64,000 nucleotides of DNA, from NCBI GenBank assembly GCA_023105745.1, contig JALGQZ010000018.1, positions 17,741,773 through 17,805,772 of the forward strand, given 5' to 3'. The notes under the pieces were generated by a model. That model did not search any database. It saw nothing but the letters and a program-made list of their open reading frames with translations, and was not told the DNA's origin. How positions within the stretch are numbered: position 1 is the stretch's first letter; each line of letters starts with the position of its first letter. The translations under genes and the position numbers were made by a program. Shown in pieces: positions 24,936-37,340 of this stretch. The DNA is from Austropuccinia psidii (lineage: Eukaryota; Basidiomycota; Pucciniomycetes; Pucciniales; Sphaerophragmiaceae).

Positions 24936-27900
24936 TGTCAGGATGAATCTATGATAAAGAAGTAATAAGGCTATTTACAATTTTAAGTATGACTGTGACA
25001 CGGATAAAAAAGTGTTAAAGAAGGTTTCATTATATATTAAAAGGGCTTTACTAATGGCAATTAGTGGTGGTGAGCGCTGTTGAAAGCCCTGGGTGCAGCT
25101 TTATCTGTTGGGTTACAATAATAAAAGACTACAATATTAAAGCTTATAGGATAACCTGATTATTTTCCAAGAGTATAACTGTCTTTGACAGTTGTATCAC
25201 TGTGGTATTCCATACCATTTTTTTCACCAGGCTCAAGCTCATAGTACCCCATAACAGCAGTAAATCCAGCCTACAGGCAGACTTACACTCAAAGTTTACA
25301 CCAAAAGGTCAATTTTACAGCAAGAAGATTGATTTAACTCATAAAACAATGGCACAGTCACCAAAGGGCAGTGTATGTGTTTAAATAAATTATTCAATTT
25401 CATTATTAATATGTAAAAATTAAGTTACATATAGTAAACTAGTTACAACAAATAAGGTACCACCCTGTAAAATAACACACCCCACCCAGCTTTACACCCC
25501 CTTATAGCCACAGGACTCATACAGCATAAAAATTACACATGCATTAGCTACACAGCCACCTTTCATTCAATATAGAAAGTCACATGATGCAAAGCTAAAC
25601 CCCATGGAAGTCCTGAAAGTCATTTACAAGACAGCCCCAGGAGTACCTTATATTACATCCACAGTAACCACACTTGAAACCTTAAAACAGAATCAAAATT
25701 ATTTACACCACTAATCACCTCATTCAAACCAAAGCTAGCTACAGAAAGCTGAATGAAGTACAAACTTATAATTAAATCTCAACAACATGAATATGCACAG
25801 CATGTGTCAAGCTAAAAATCACATCATCTCATACACAAAAGTAAATTCATCAGTGCAAGAAATTATCACCTGACCTCATTTTAGAGTTCAAGAAGAAGAA
25901 AACAACAATGACACCTGCATAAATTAAACAGCAACCTCTACCAAGCCTAAAAGAATGACATATCCAAAGGAAATACAAAGTCATCATGTGATACTACACC
26001 CACCAACAGAATATCATGTGACAGAAAAAAAGGCTGTGCACAAGAAAAATCCTCAGCCAAAATGAAATCACCTCATGCATGAAAGGAAAGTCCAAGAATA
26101 TCACATCATAATTAGTTCACCAAAAGACCATCATGTGATGAATGGACGCTGTGCAGAAAAAATATTATCACCAAACCTTCAATCACCTGACCCATGCAAG
26201 AAAATCTCTCACCAAAAATGGAGTCACATGATGAAATCAAGAGGAATTAAAGGGGAAAAAGACAGCTCCCATGGAGGGCCCCCTGGGCTCCCAAAAGGTA
26301 TAAATAGAGGGGCTCTCTCCCCCCAAATTTCAAAATCCCCCATGCAAATTATATCCCATGCACATTATATCCTCTGCACAGTAGAGGCATAGGAATAATT
26401 AATCCCTCACATGGGAGGTAGTCCAAAGAATCATAGTGAGTTTACTTTCCCAGTAGCTAAGCTCAGTGGAAGTATAGTGTTAAAGATTACCCAGTAGCTA
26501 AGCTCAGTGGAATCTTATTATTATTAAAATAAAAAATAAAAAATATCCAGAACCCAAGATTAGGGTTACTACTCTATTAAAATATTTTAGCCAGTAAAAT
26601 TAACACCATTTATCAAAGACTTAAAAATAGATTACCCCTTTAAAAATCCAATATCAAACAATCTTACCTTTTAAATTTAGAAAATACAATTTCATTTTAT
26701 TATTAAACACTCTTAAAAAACATAAAAAACCTTCAAAAATTATTTTACTCTATTTTAACTTTACCTTGACAAAATTACCTTTATCAACACTCATCAGATT
26801 TTCCAGATAATCTTAAATAACTCATCTTACTAAAGTTATATCACCAAGAGAAAACCACTCACCCCAATTTCACTAAAAAAATAAAAATTATACAGACAAG
26901 TATTTCATCAAAATCTGAAAATTCATCAAAATTACTGACATTATTTTTCATATTATATATTGAATAGCTCTAATCTGGGACTGCTGAGTTTTGTCTTCTG
27001 CAGTTGTAAAGCCACTTACCAATTTTATTTTGGTTTGTGAGCTCCAAGGAAGATTTTGTTCAGTATTTTAGGAGGGGCAGGCAATACACCCTTGCCACCC
27101 TTGGTTACAGGAGTTATTAGCAATTCAAACCTAGTTAGCTGTGATTTCCCCCTCCAGGTACTGCCTCATTTTAATCCCACACAAGAGAAGTTCCCACACT
27201 ACCTAGGAATTCAAGAGCAGGATGGGAATTTCTTTTCTAGCAGTGAAAAGGCCTCCTTTTATTCTGAAATGGGGTGAAAAGGCTGCTAGACCTTTTCATG
27301 TAGAGGAAGTGAAGATTTTTCACTATCCAGGACAGGCTTGTGGTTTGCAAAAGGCTTTTATAGCCTGTATTGGGCTCAGATGTGGCTTTGAAACCACATC
27401 TGGACAGTTTTCACCAATACATGGTGCAAATTTCATCTGGGGACCACACAGCCTAATTCTGACGTGTATGACACATAGAATGCTGTACAGAACCTGTATG
27501 GGACCCCGGTATTGAGTTAACTATGAGGTGTTGAAGTAAAAACAAGCTTCTTTGTCTTTTTGACACCTCATAATCATGGTTATGGGATATTATACCATGG
27601 TAAGACTGTATTAGCCAAACTGTGGAATTTTGACCTTAAACCAGCCATACCTTTGTCAGTCTTTGAGATATAAACCTCAAAATTGGTTCAGTGTGTAGCC
27701 CGTAGGTGTTCTAAGCAGTGGTACCTCATTTGATATGGTTATCATTAATTATGGCAACGTTATGCCATGTACAAGATTTTTGTGCATATGCATGTTTTAG
27801 GCAAAAAGCTGTATTGGGCTTGTTTGCCTTATAGCTTTTGTTCTAGATGATATATTGGGAAATCAATTGCACCATCAGATATCCCTGATTGTGCTCTTTC

Positions 27901-28352
27901 CAAAAAAACCCCACCTAAGGTATCTCACATTAAAACAGTGGAAGCTAGATGAGAGGTGAATATTTTATTCACCCTTATTTGGCCTGAATTTGGCCATAAC
28001 TTCTGTAATACTGGTTCTATCTCAGTTTGGCTGGTACCATTTAATAGCCCTGACTTAGAGCTTCATTTTGAATACCTATTTGATGGGGTTAAGCCTCTTA
28101 CTCTGTATTTCAGATGAGAGGTGAAAAGTAGGGTTAATGCTCAGAAACAGCTTTGAGCAGGAATAACTTTGTTATTCTTTGTCCTATGGTGCTGGGACTT
28201 GTATATTTGGAAAGGGGGAGTTTTCTCTTTCTTTTGGTACCTTTGGAGCTTATTTGGCTCAGCTCCATGTCTTGGTGGTATTTTGGCTATACCATTGATT
28301 TATGGTATTTGGCTCTCATGCTTGTGCTCTGGTTTTGAGTTACAGGCTGACA
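24936..28352 (-). repeat. Solo LTR of the R1/F family inserted in B, itself interrupted
   Basis: The left edge TGTCAGGATGAATCTATG and right edge GTTACAGGCTGACA match the F LTR ends. CTGTG precedes 24936 and follows 28352 (28353-28357), a perfect 5-bp duplication. Without the inner insertion (25201-27198) the LTR is about 1.41 kb, the same as the R1 LTR. No internal element sequence is present, so this is a recombined solo LTR. The short frames inside it are not genes. Confidence 0.92.
25201..27198 (+). repeat. Solo LTR of the C family, nested inside the solo LTR
   Basis: The start TGTGGTATTCCATACC resembles the C LTR start (38904), and the end TTCCCACA with CACACAAGAGAAG before it matches the C LTR end (40296). 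It carries GTATAAATAGAGG at 26298-26310 as a TATA box, and two copies of CAGTAGCTAAGCTCAG at about 26443 and 26489. It is about 600 bp longer than the C LTR. The flanks are TCACT and CTACC, differing only by transitions, so the duplication is not clean and the edges are approximate. Confidence 0.75.
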
Positions 28353-30471
28353 CTGTGACACATATGCCTTTTATATGGTGCTCTTCCTGTGGTACGCATG
28401 CTGGGTTTCCAGGTGAATTTGTTAAGGCCCATCTACTAAGACCATCTGAATTTTTGTGAATATTTCCAGATTCATGAACTATAGTCATATTTCCCCTATA
28501 TTCTTGGATAGAAATTTGCCAAGTTAGCACATGTCTATTTGGTGTCTTCATGTTTAACAAAGATTTTACAGCATTACTGTACCATCCAAATAATAATGTA
28601 ATTTTTCTAAATTCCACAATAAGCAAAGAAATTCCATTTGCCTTGCTCAATAACTTGCTTCTGTTGGCTCAATTTCTCTTGAAATGAAGCAAATTGATCC
28701 TTTAACAGATTTATCATTGATGACTTGTGTCTGGTGTAGTGAAGCACCTAATCCTTCTCCACAAGCATAAATGTATAGTTTGGAAGGTAGTTTCCAATCT
28801 GGAATTAGAAGTAATGGGGCATTTGTGAGGGAATTTTTAAATTCCTAATATGCTTTGACTCTTTCTTCAGTCATTTCATAAACTGTCTGTTGGTCTCAGA
28901 GTTTATACAAGGATTTGGAAATTCTTGCAAAGTCCTTTATATGCAGTCCGTAGTAACCAGAAAATCCTAGGAATGATTTTATTTCTTTTTTGGATGGGGG
29001 CATTGGTTTCAGTAGTACCTCTGCTACTTTGTTTTTATCTATGCCCAAGCTTAGTCCAGATACAACATTTCCTAGTTTTTTTAGCTCACTATATGCAAAA
29101 TGACACTTCTTCAGGCAAATTTTCATATTTACTTGCACTATCTTTTATAGTACCTTTTATAGTCTTGCTAAGTGACTTCCCCAAGTTTCTGAGAAAGCTA
29201 TGATATCATTAATATAGATAATTAACCATCCTTCTGATAAATCTTCAGGAAATATGGTGTTCATCATCCTTTGATAATGGGAAGATGGACCTTTTCTACC
29301 AAATGGCATCCTTAGATATTAATATATTCCACAGTGGACTATTATCCTAAGTAGTTTCTTGGAATTGTCTGTTAAGACATTTTGGTGAAACCCTTGTAAG
29401 AATTCATGGCTGTAATGAACTTAGCCTGTGACAATTGTGTTAATGTCTCATGGATGCTGGGTATTGGATATCTGTCAGGGATAGAATAGGTATTTAAAGC
29501 TCTAAATTACCCTACCATCCTTTACTTTACATTGTGAAAATCTATAATGACAGGTGTTTTGACTTCTACCTGTTCATTATGTCCTACTTTCCTTAATACC
29601 CCAAGGTCCATTAATTATTTAATGTGTACCTCTAAGGATTCTTCAGCTCTTGGGCTGGCTGGGTAAGCTGGTCTTCTTAACAGGGGTGGATAAGGCTTTT
29701 CTACATTAAGGAGAATGTCTACTTCATGTCCAATAATGGCGCCTAGTGGTTCTTTGTCAGTTGCAAAGGCATTTTTATATTTGAATAAGAGGTCAATCCA
29801 TTTTTATCTCATTTTTTATATTAATTCTTGATTGAAGTATGCCTCTTTAAGTTGGTCCCTTGTGAAAAAATCTTTTTCTGCACTTTTATCTTCATTTTTT
29901 ATGACTGTAATTTGTTTTTGTTATTTAAAAGCCCAAATTTTTGCCTTTTATTGTCTCCTATGGTAAAATATCTGTCTTTTTGATTTGAGATATCTATGCC
30001 ATAAATTGAAAAGTGATAGTTTCCATGTATAAAGTGGTTACTAGTAAAGCTGTGCATTACTACAAACTCCACTTTCACTCTTATAAATTGTGAAGGGTGA
30101 GCAAAAATTAATGTTAAGTCAATTATTCCAAGAGGATTCATGCTTTCACTTGCACTACTAAATTTAACTCCTTTTATTGGTATAGGTTTTTCTTCCCAAT
30201 CTGGTACAATTGATTTCAAATAAATTTTAACAACACATGTAAAGTATGCTCCTATATCCAAGCTCACTTTTGCATCCTGGTTTTCAATCATGACAATGCT
30301 TATACTTGACTTTCCAGCTGTATATGGAATTACTTTTGCCGGTTTCGTTCTATACAGCTTGGAATCTTGTATGTTTGTCAGGCTTGTATCAGATGTTACA
30401 ACTTGTTTTAAGTTTGAGTTGACATCTATTACTTCATAGCTTAAATCAATATTATTAATTTCTGCATTCAT
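28353..30471 (-). pseudogene. pol: Element B pol, 5' part: protease, RT, RNase H (badly broken)
   Basis: The protease region is 30471-29899: DIGAYFTCV stands where DTGA is expected, and IDISNQKDRYFTIGDNK follows, as in F and E. RT is in pieces (pieces with proline-rich YPP-type and LGNVVSGLSLGIDK motifs, the latter at 29138-28896). RNase H remains at 28650-28360 ([29 protein letters not shown]). The frame stops at the LTR insertion, and integrase continues at 24935. Confidence 0.8.
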
Positions 30472-30504
30472 TATACTAATTTCATCACTTTCAGAAGTTT
30501 CTGA

Positions 30505-32567
30505 CTATTCAGTGTCTTTTTCAGAATCAGATTCTTCCTCTTTGTCATTGTGGCCTTCTGTTTCCACAATTTCATTGATTTTTGCTTTTTCAAGGCAATT
30601 ATCGGCTAAATGTCCAATACCTCCAAGCTTACAGCATTTTCTTTTCTCATTAATGTTGGGTGTATTGGGCTTGAAGGGTTCCCTTGGTTTATCTTTCTTG
30701 ATAAATGGCTTATTTAGATTTTTGATGTCCAATTTCTTCCAAGCTCTACCAATCTTAGTTCTTGTGACTATATCTTTTAGTGCATTGATATACTCTTCTG
30801 TGGAGCATGGTTCTATACACCTGCTTCTTAGGGCATGTTCTAACTTGCATGCACATTTCTTAAGTATCTTCATGTCCACCATTTTTTGTGAAATTTCTGG
30901 GTACAGTGCATTTAATCTCTCAACTTGTTTCAAGAACCAAGTCAAAGGTTTATCCTTATCTGGGTAAAAGAAGGAATTTTAAAATGCATTTTCTATCTTG
31001 TACCTCCAGGAATCATTTGCCCAATTGGTGATTATTTCATTTTTCACCAAGACCAGTTATTTTTACCATTGGTTTGTCTTATTCCATAATACCATCTTTT
31101 TGCAGATTTGTCAAATAATAAATGTAATCTTGCAGTGATTAATTCATCTGTTATGTCATAATCATCTTCTAACATATCAATTGTTTTAATGAATGACATA
31201 TGGTCATATTGAACTTCACCTGTGAATGTTGCCACTTCTTTTAATTGTGGTACTTCCTGAATTAATACTTGGTTATTGTCTTTATTACTCCAGTCTGTCA
31301 TGAATGGATTGGTTATTTCCTCTTTTGGTTTAACAGAAATTCTTATTTGAGAAAATGGTGTTGATAGCTTTGGCATATTTAAGTTAGCATCATTTATTTT
31401 ATCCATTTTTTCAGTAATAAGTCTTATTTCACTTTGAGTGTTATCCTTAAGATTAATCCTTGCTTCTCAACTCTTTTCTACATGGTCTAGAAGTAATTTT
31501 TGATGTGATAAAGTCTTTTCTTCAAATTCCTCAACAGAAATACTTAATTTGTTTAATTTCTCTGTTAAATTGTCAATGCTCACATCATAATTGATTTTCA
31601 AAGTTTTTTCTTTAATATCTTTTATGTATTTATACAATTCCTGTTGTCCTTGTATTAGTTTTGGAGTAATGTCAATTAAATTTTTTGGTTTAATACTTTC
31701 AACCATAAACTCAATGTTATCAATTTCTTTTTTATTCTGTACATCAATTTTTGTTGAAGATGATAAGCTGTTATTTCTTTCTTGTAAGGATAATAGACTA
31801 TTTTGAATATCTTTGAGGGGTAAGATACTATTTCCAATTTAAGTTAAAGTATTTACAACATCAGGAGACAAAATTATTTCTTTGGGAAATGGGGTAATCT
31901 CTTTCTTTGTTCCTCTTTGTCCTTGAATTACATCAAGGTTCTGGCCATGTTGAAGACATTGTCCATGGCATCTTTTTAGATTTTTGGGATCCTGTAACTT
32001 GGGGAATATTGTTTCCTCCAATTCTTCTTCTTGTTCTTCTTCCCTTCTTGGGGAAGCTGATTGGCTTGAGGCTTGCTGGTAGAAGCTACTGGGGCTTCTT
32101 CCTTGCTTGCCTCTCTCTTTTTGGCATGGTATTCCTTTATTCTCTTGCTTTGAGGCTTGGATGATAGTGGATTCTATCCATTGGAGTATCTCACTATTTC
32201 CTCCTCTTTGAGGAATTTTTTCGGGAGATTCCAGGAATTCATTACTCCTTGGTGGATTTGTGACAACCTTTTCCAATCTTTGTCCTTGTACACTGTGTAA
32301 TACTGCTTGTACTGGCTCATGTAGATGTCTATTTGAGCCCTCTGAATGTGATTTGTCCCTGTTGGAGTTACTCATACTTAGTTCCAACTCTGGTTCAGAA
32401 GTCATGGGCATATCTGGAACTTTCCTTTTGGGTATGGCACTTCCTTGTGTGGATTCTGTCCCACTGGGGATTGTGTGCTTTCTTTTCCCTTTTGAGGGAT
32501 CAACTCTACTTCTGAGTCCACCTCCATCTGATTGGATGGAGTATTGGGATCCTCTTCTAGTAGTCAT
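30505..32567 (-). pseudogene. gag: Element B gag (broken)
   Basis: The ATG at 32567 opens a frame of 242 codons (MTTRRGSQYSIQ) that is fully overlapped by ORF0. Further Gag blocks lie at 31706-31467 (helical, K/E-rich), 31406-31044 (EVQYDHMSFIKTIDML) and 30945-30505 (MTWFLKQVERLNALYP, LEHALRSRCIEP). The zinc knuckle reads CCKLGGIGHLADNC, so the second cysteine of CX2CX4HX4C is lost. An acidic tail (EEESDSEKDTE) follows. It is a decayed capsid/nucleocapsid gene. Confidence 0.85.
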
Positions 32568-32790
32568 AATAAAAATTTAAGAAAATAAAAAGATTTCAGA
32601 ACACAAAAAATCTTTTATGGCAATTAAAAAGAGGTACTCACCTTCAGAGTCCTGAATAGTGGGTCCTGGAAAGAATAATTTCTCAGATTTCTTTTTTTAT
32701 TGAGAATTGGTGTTGGAGAAATTGGACAAGTTTCTTCCACCAATCTCTCTACAGTGGTTTGATTATCCTCTGCTGGGCTGTCTGCAAACA
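31874..32790 (-). pseudogene. Element B ORF0: spliced protein in the +1 frame over gag (stops, no frameshift in exon 2)
   Basis: Exon 1 begins TG at 32790 after TCTATTTAG and reads FADSPAEDNQTTVERL; its donor GTGAGT follows CTGAAG. The acceptor AG (32558-32557) sits 9 nt after the Gag ATG. Exon 2 from 32556 stays in one frame to TAA 31876-31874, 1 nt offset from gag, with a few stops. It keeps TPSNQMEVD, IDIYMSQYKQYY, MNSWNLPKKFL, NGWNPL, SYRIPKI and KDAMDNVFNMARTLM, all shared with A and E. An A at the upstream donor is not clear in this copy. Function is unknown. Confidence 0.68.
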
Positions 32791-33195
32791 CTAAATAGAC
32801 AAATAAATATAAGTCTTTTTTTAAAAGTGTTATTTTTGATAATATATGGGAATTCCCACATAAAAATTTCTTTTATATCTTTGAATGAATAAAAGAAATG
32901 ATCCAAAAGAATAAAAATGACTTTTTTTACTGGTTTTTTATGTATGTCTTTTTGAAGAATAACATAAAATTAAGATTATTCTTTTGAAATTAATTTCTAA
33001 ATATCTTTCTTGATCACTAGATCCACTCAAAGAAAGTTCTTGCAAGTCTAAGGATGTGAAAAAACACGTGTAAGACAGTACAATTGCTTTCCAAAGGCCT
33101 CAATGGCTTTTAAAATCAATAAATATAAAGTTGTTATATAATTTATTATTGGATGAACCCAATTGGCATATTCTTTAAAGGTCTTTAAGTAAATA

Positions 33196-33212
33196 TCACG
33201 GCCAGGCCCCCA
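33196..33212 (-). promoter_or_regulatory. Element B primer-binding site
   Basis: TGGGGGCCTGGCCGTGA on the minus strand starts 2 nt after the LTR end and is identical in its core to the sites of A and F. Confidence 0.82.
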
Positions 33213-33214
33213 AA

Positions 33215-35150
33215 TGTAAGGTTTGACTATGAAACAATAAGTAAATATTACAAATATTTACCTTATTGTACTATGAATGTCCTTATTAATTTGATACATA
33301 AAATAAATAATTATTATAATTATGGCACAAGATTATTATATTATTAAATAAATATAATAATATGATAAAAAATAAATACATCAATATATAATAATTAATC
33401 TATTTAAAGCTCTTTATTATTGCTACCAACAAATAATAAAGGTGTAAAAAATTGTTTTTAATAATAAAAAACAATTAATAGCAATAATATTGCCAATATC
33501 AATGCTATATATTAATATAAATACTATTTATATTAATAAATGAATTATTAAGAGTAATAATAGAGAGAAATTATCATAAAAGAAAAAATAACACACTCTT
33601 ACCACTTAATATAAATTTTTTGAAATATTTTACTCCAAAAAATGCAAATACAACTTATTTAAATTGTATTTACAAAAATAAAATAAGAGAAATTACAAAT
33701 ACTCTTAATTTCATGTGGAAAATAGGATTTATAGAGAAATATAAAAAAAATTAAAAAATTGGAGTAATCACGTCTATATTAATGATTATAATAAAGATTA
33801 CCTTTGGTCTTTAATAATATAAAAGATCTATATGTAAATAATAAGGATTTTATGTTTTTTGTTTGGTGTTTTATTGTTTTTGATGCATCTGAAGGGCAAT
33901 AGAGTAAAAGGAGCTCTGTGTATAGTAAATTCCTCCCTTCTAGAGTCCAACAGGGTTCTATTAGACATGTACTGATGGTATCCACTGGAATTGATTAGTA
34001 TTTTAAGGGTAAGTGATGATTACATCATAATCAAACCATCATATCTCATTATTACGCAATTATTTAGAGTTATAACTATAACTCTAGGTTTTACAACATC
34101 ATACGCTTTGAAGAAGCCTAAGGTCTGTGGGTTTTATTAGTATTAATCATAAACCAATAGTATTCACCAGTTTTATCACTCATATGACTGTTAAACTTAA
34201 AATAAGACTACAGTGAGTGATCATAAATGATCAATTTTAAGCTTAAAATTTGATCATTAAAAACCTTTGAGATATAAGCTCTAAAACCATTCAAAGAGTG
34301 AATTAGAATAGCTTAGAATGTCCTTATTAAATTTCAAAGGGAATTTCATCAAATAATAAAAACTCTGTTTTGATGATTTTTCTTGTAACTCATCTTTCGT
34401 GTTGAAATTTACTATTTTAAACTTCAAACCATTATTTCAGGGGGTTTTACCTTGAATATTATGATATAAAATACATAATTATTCACTTATGAGCTGGTAG
34501 AACGTGAATATCCACTTCATTTTAAGTTTGGACCCCTTTCACAACAAAGTGGTCAACAGCTCTAGCAATTTTGTTCAATAAACCCTCACAAGTTATAGCC
34601 TTGTTTCTAAATTGTTAAATAAGGTTCATATCTGTATCCTGGAAGTAATTATGTGTTAAATTTATTTTTTGTTTAACTCTCTATCATGTATATTTCAGGA
34701 GATATTAGCTAAAAACATGAATGTATGCACTGGACATAAATGTGCATGTATTCAGCTTAATTCCTTAAGTATTAACTTTAGAGAAATTCCATAATATTGT
34801 TTTATGTGTAATATCTCATGGGGAATCAAATGGTGAAATTTATTTTACATATTGCTTCATTTGGGTCTGATATAAATATGAGTTTATGTGTTTTTATGGC
34901 ATTTTTCCTTATTACTCATTAATTATTGGCTCTACAGATATTCCATAAAAACTATATATTTGTATTTTATCATAAGGAATATAATGTTGTAATTTCTTTC
35001 AAATTTTTATTCATAAGATTCTAAGTTGATTAGGAATTTATGGCTTTTTATGGTATTTTTACTTATTTTAAGATAATTATTGAAAATAATAATGATTGAA
35101 AGGTTTTCTCATGAACGTTTTTGGATGTGGTCATATCTCAAAGGCTTACA
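33215..35150 (-). repeat. Element B 5' LTR (1936 bp)
   Basis: The minus-strand start is TGTAAGCC at 35150 and the end is CCTTACA at 33215. It is homologous to 21326-23264 over its full length with many substitutions, showing an old insertion. The TATA box is mutated compared with the 3' copy. Confidence 0.9.
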
Positions 35151-35155
35151 CAAGT

Positions 35156-35643
35156 GTTTTCAGAATACAAAACCTAATCCAAAAGATATTCAATCATTTA
35201 TAATAAAGAAAAAAATGATCTAATAATAATAAAGTCTTCTCAATTAGGTTTTCAAATTGAAAAAAACATTTTAAAAAACAAATAATTCATATTTTTGCAT
35301 GATGATAAATTGTATGAGGCTTTGGTTTTATATTCAATGTGAATGAAAGTTTCTTTATATCAAATATAGATTATTTTCCCAGAATGACTTTTGCCAGAGA
35401 AAATTATTATAAGAAAAAATACTTAGAATGAGATTTTAAAACCATTCTCCCTTCCTATGAAATCAGTTAAAAAATTCTTAATCAAGATATTTCTCCAAAC
35501 ATTCAAGTATATATATTAAAATAGGAAGATAAGAATATGCAATATGTGTATTCATTTCATATTTTTGTTTTTCAATGAAAGGTAAACTCCAAAATAAGCT
35601 TAAAGAATATGAGAGATTATTTATCTTGGCCTCAGGACCAGGT
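35156..35643. other. Spacer, no gene seen
   Basis: The sequence between element B and the next LTR is AT-rich. Minus-strand CTGGTCCTGAGGCCAAGATA at about 35620-35640 faintly resembles the shared primer-binding site, so this may be decayed element sequence. Confidence 0.45.
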
Positions 35644-37340
35644 TGTAAGGTGTGTCTACGAAGCTTTGATAAAAAATCAACTAATTTTCCTGTCCTCAAA
35701 ATATGTATAAGGTGAAAATTTTCCCAAATAGTAGAAGAAATATATATAAAGGAAAGAGACTAATCAATTTATTTCTCATACTCCCAGCAATTTCAAAAAA
35801 TATTATACAGATTTATTGGTTTAGAAAGAATAGAAAGTTTTCCAAAAATACTCTAAAAGAGATATTTAATGCTACAAAACGATCTCTAAAAGAGTTTTTT
35901 TTGAATAAATAGAGCAAAGAGCTTCCTGGAAAGAATTAATTAAAGTATCTAACACCTAATATTTTAAAATAGAAACACACCCAAGAGTTACAAGAGTTAA
36001 TTTGAATAAAAAGTGGAAAAGCTTACAGTTATGAAAGATGCTTTAATTCACTTTCAGGGAGTATAAGGGCTTAAAATAATGATTAAATTAACAAAATATT
36101 ACTATAATAATTTTTTTATCATGGTTATGATGATTAAGATGGTTCAAATGGAGGTTTTGAATGTTAATTGGATGCTTAATGGCTATTAAACTATTAATAA
36201 ATGAAAATATGGGGAAAAGAAGAAATTTTTCATATTCACCATTTCTCTTAATCAAAAATAAGCTTATATCCTGCTAGTCAGGATAAACATATTGGAAACA
36301 GAAAATCCAATTATGGAATAAATGGGCCATGTTTTCGACCAAAAAAGAACTGTTTTTAGTCATTTTAGTCATGAAAGTCAGCAGTTACCATAGTAATAGC
36401 TGGTTAAAAGATTTCAAAACACATAAGAATGCATTGAGGAACCCTTTCAAGTACTTAAAACTACTTTAGTAAGTTTATTTTCTAGAAAAGGGGTTTTCTG
36501 ACCTCTTGGAAACAGCTAAAACTGGCCTGGTTTGTATCAAAATATCATCAGAAATGGATCAAAGACCCTGTGATTCAATTCCAGGCCAAAAGAAATAAAT
36601 TTTGCAATGCCTTTTGACATCCCATTCTTTTCAGAAACAAATTTGGGAGAGTCTAGCACACTTATGGCCAAGATTCCTTTTCCTCTAAATTTCATCATTC
36701 CAATTGTTTTACTTCCTCATCATGTATTATATTCAAAATCTCAGATATGTAATCCAATTGGAACATTAAGGTACACAACATCAATTCCCCATAGCTTCTA
36801 AGTTAGACACCAAACCATAATTTCAACAAAAAAATTGATGGTCAACACCACATGTGGTGTGATTTAAATTGATTTTTATTGAACTGAAAATTGTTCAGTA
36901 AAGATCTATTATTTCACCTTTAAGCTTGAAATAATTGGGTTGAAAAATTTCAACCCAAAAATTTACCCAAAGTGGTTTTACATGAGAAATCCAATGGTTA
37001 TGCAATGTTTCAGTGTTTATTTACTAAATAAGAAGAGAAATATAACTCTTCAAATATATTCAACAAAAATATTCAGCTTTCATGAACTATATCATTTCTT
37101 TCAATTTTCCTTATTTTTATCAGTAAAATTGTAGAAATAATTTTTCTTAATTATTGAGTAATTGATACCAAGTTTATAAGTAAGATCTATTATAATAGCT
37201 TCTTTTTAGATCAAATTCCAATTTTTTTCAATAAGATAATATTGAAAAGTTCCAATTTTATTTTAAAGTTAAAATGTTTTATATTTTCCTATTATACTTT
37301 GCAGCCTTTTGGGTAAGTGAAATCACCTCTAAGGGTCAAA
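35644..37340 (-). repeat. Lone LTR of the E family (about 1.7 kb)
   Basis: The inner edge TGTAAGGTGTGTCTACGAAG matches the E LTR end in reverse. Similarity runs across the whole LTR: the GGCCTGGAATTGAATCACAG block near 36580 against 60255, ACCATCAATTTTT near 36835, and CTTTTGGGTAAG near 37305 against 59430. The outer end is approximate; CAGGT before and a shifted AAGGT after could be a worn duplication. Confidence 0.72.

Larger units (their letters stand above)
21326..35150 (-). mobile_element. Element B: complete decayed Ty3/gypsy element carrying nested LTR insertions
   Basis: The LTRs at 33215-35150 (5') and 21326-23264 (3') are homologous and of near-equal length (1936 and 1939 bp). Flanks are CAAGC (21321-21325) and CAAGT (35151-35155), a 5-bp duplication with one transition. 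Between them, on the minus strand, are primer-binding site, ORF0/gag, protease, RT, RNase H, integrase, chromodomain and polypurine tract. RNase H and integrase are separated by the 3.4-kb insertion at 24936-28352. Removing it leaves an element of about 10.4 kb, similar to F. Stops and indels are many. Confidence 0.92.

Noticed and set aside
25196..27203. A clean target duplication around the nested C-type solo LTR
   Set aside because: TCACT and CTACC agree at only two of five positions, with transitions at the rest; I keep the insertion on the basis of LTR edges and the split host LTR.
32790..33890. An AUG-free leader in element B like that of F and E
   Set aside because: The B leader and 5' LTR contain several sense ATGs (for example around 33295, 33575 and 33713). 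Some are absent from its own 3' LTR, so decay explains part, but B does not support the claim by itself.
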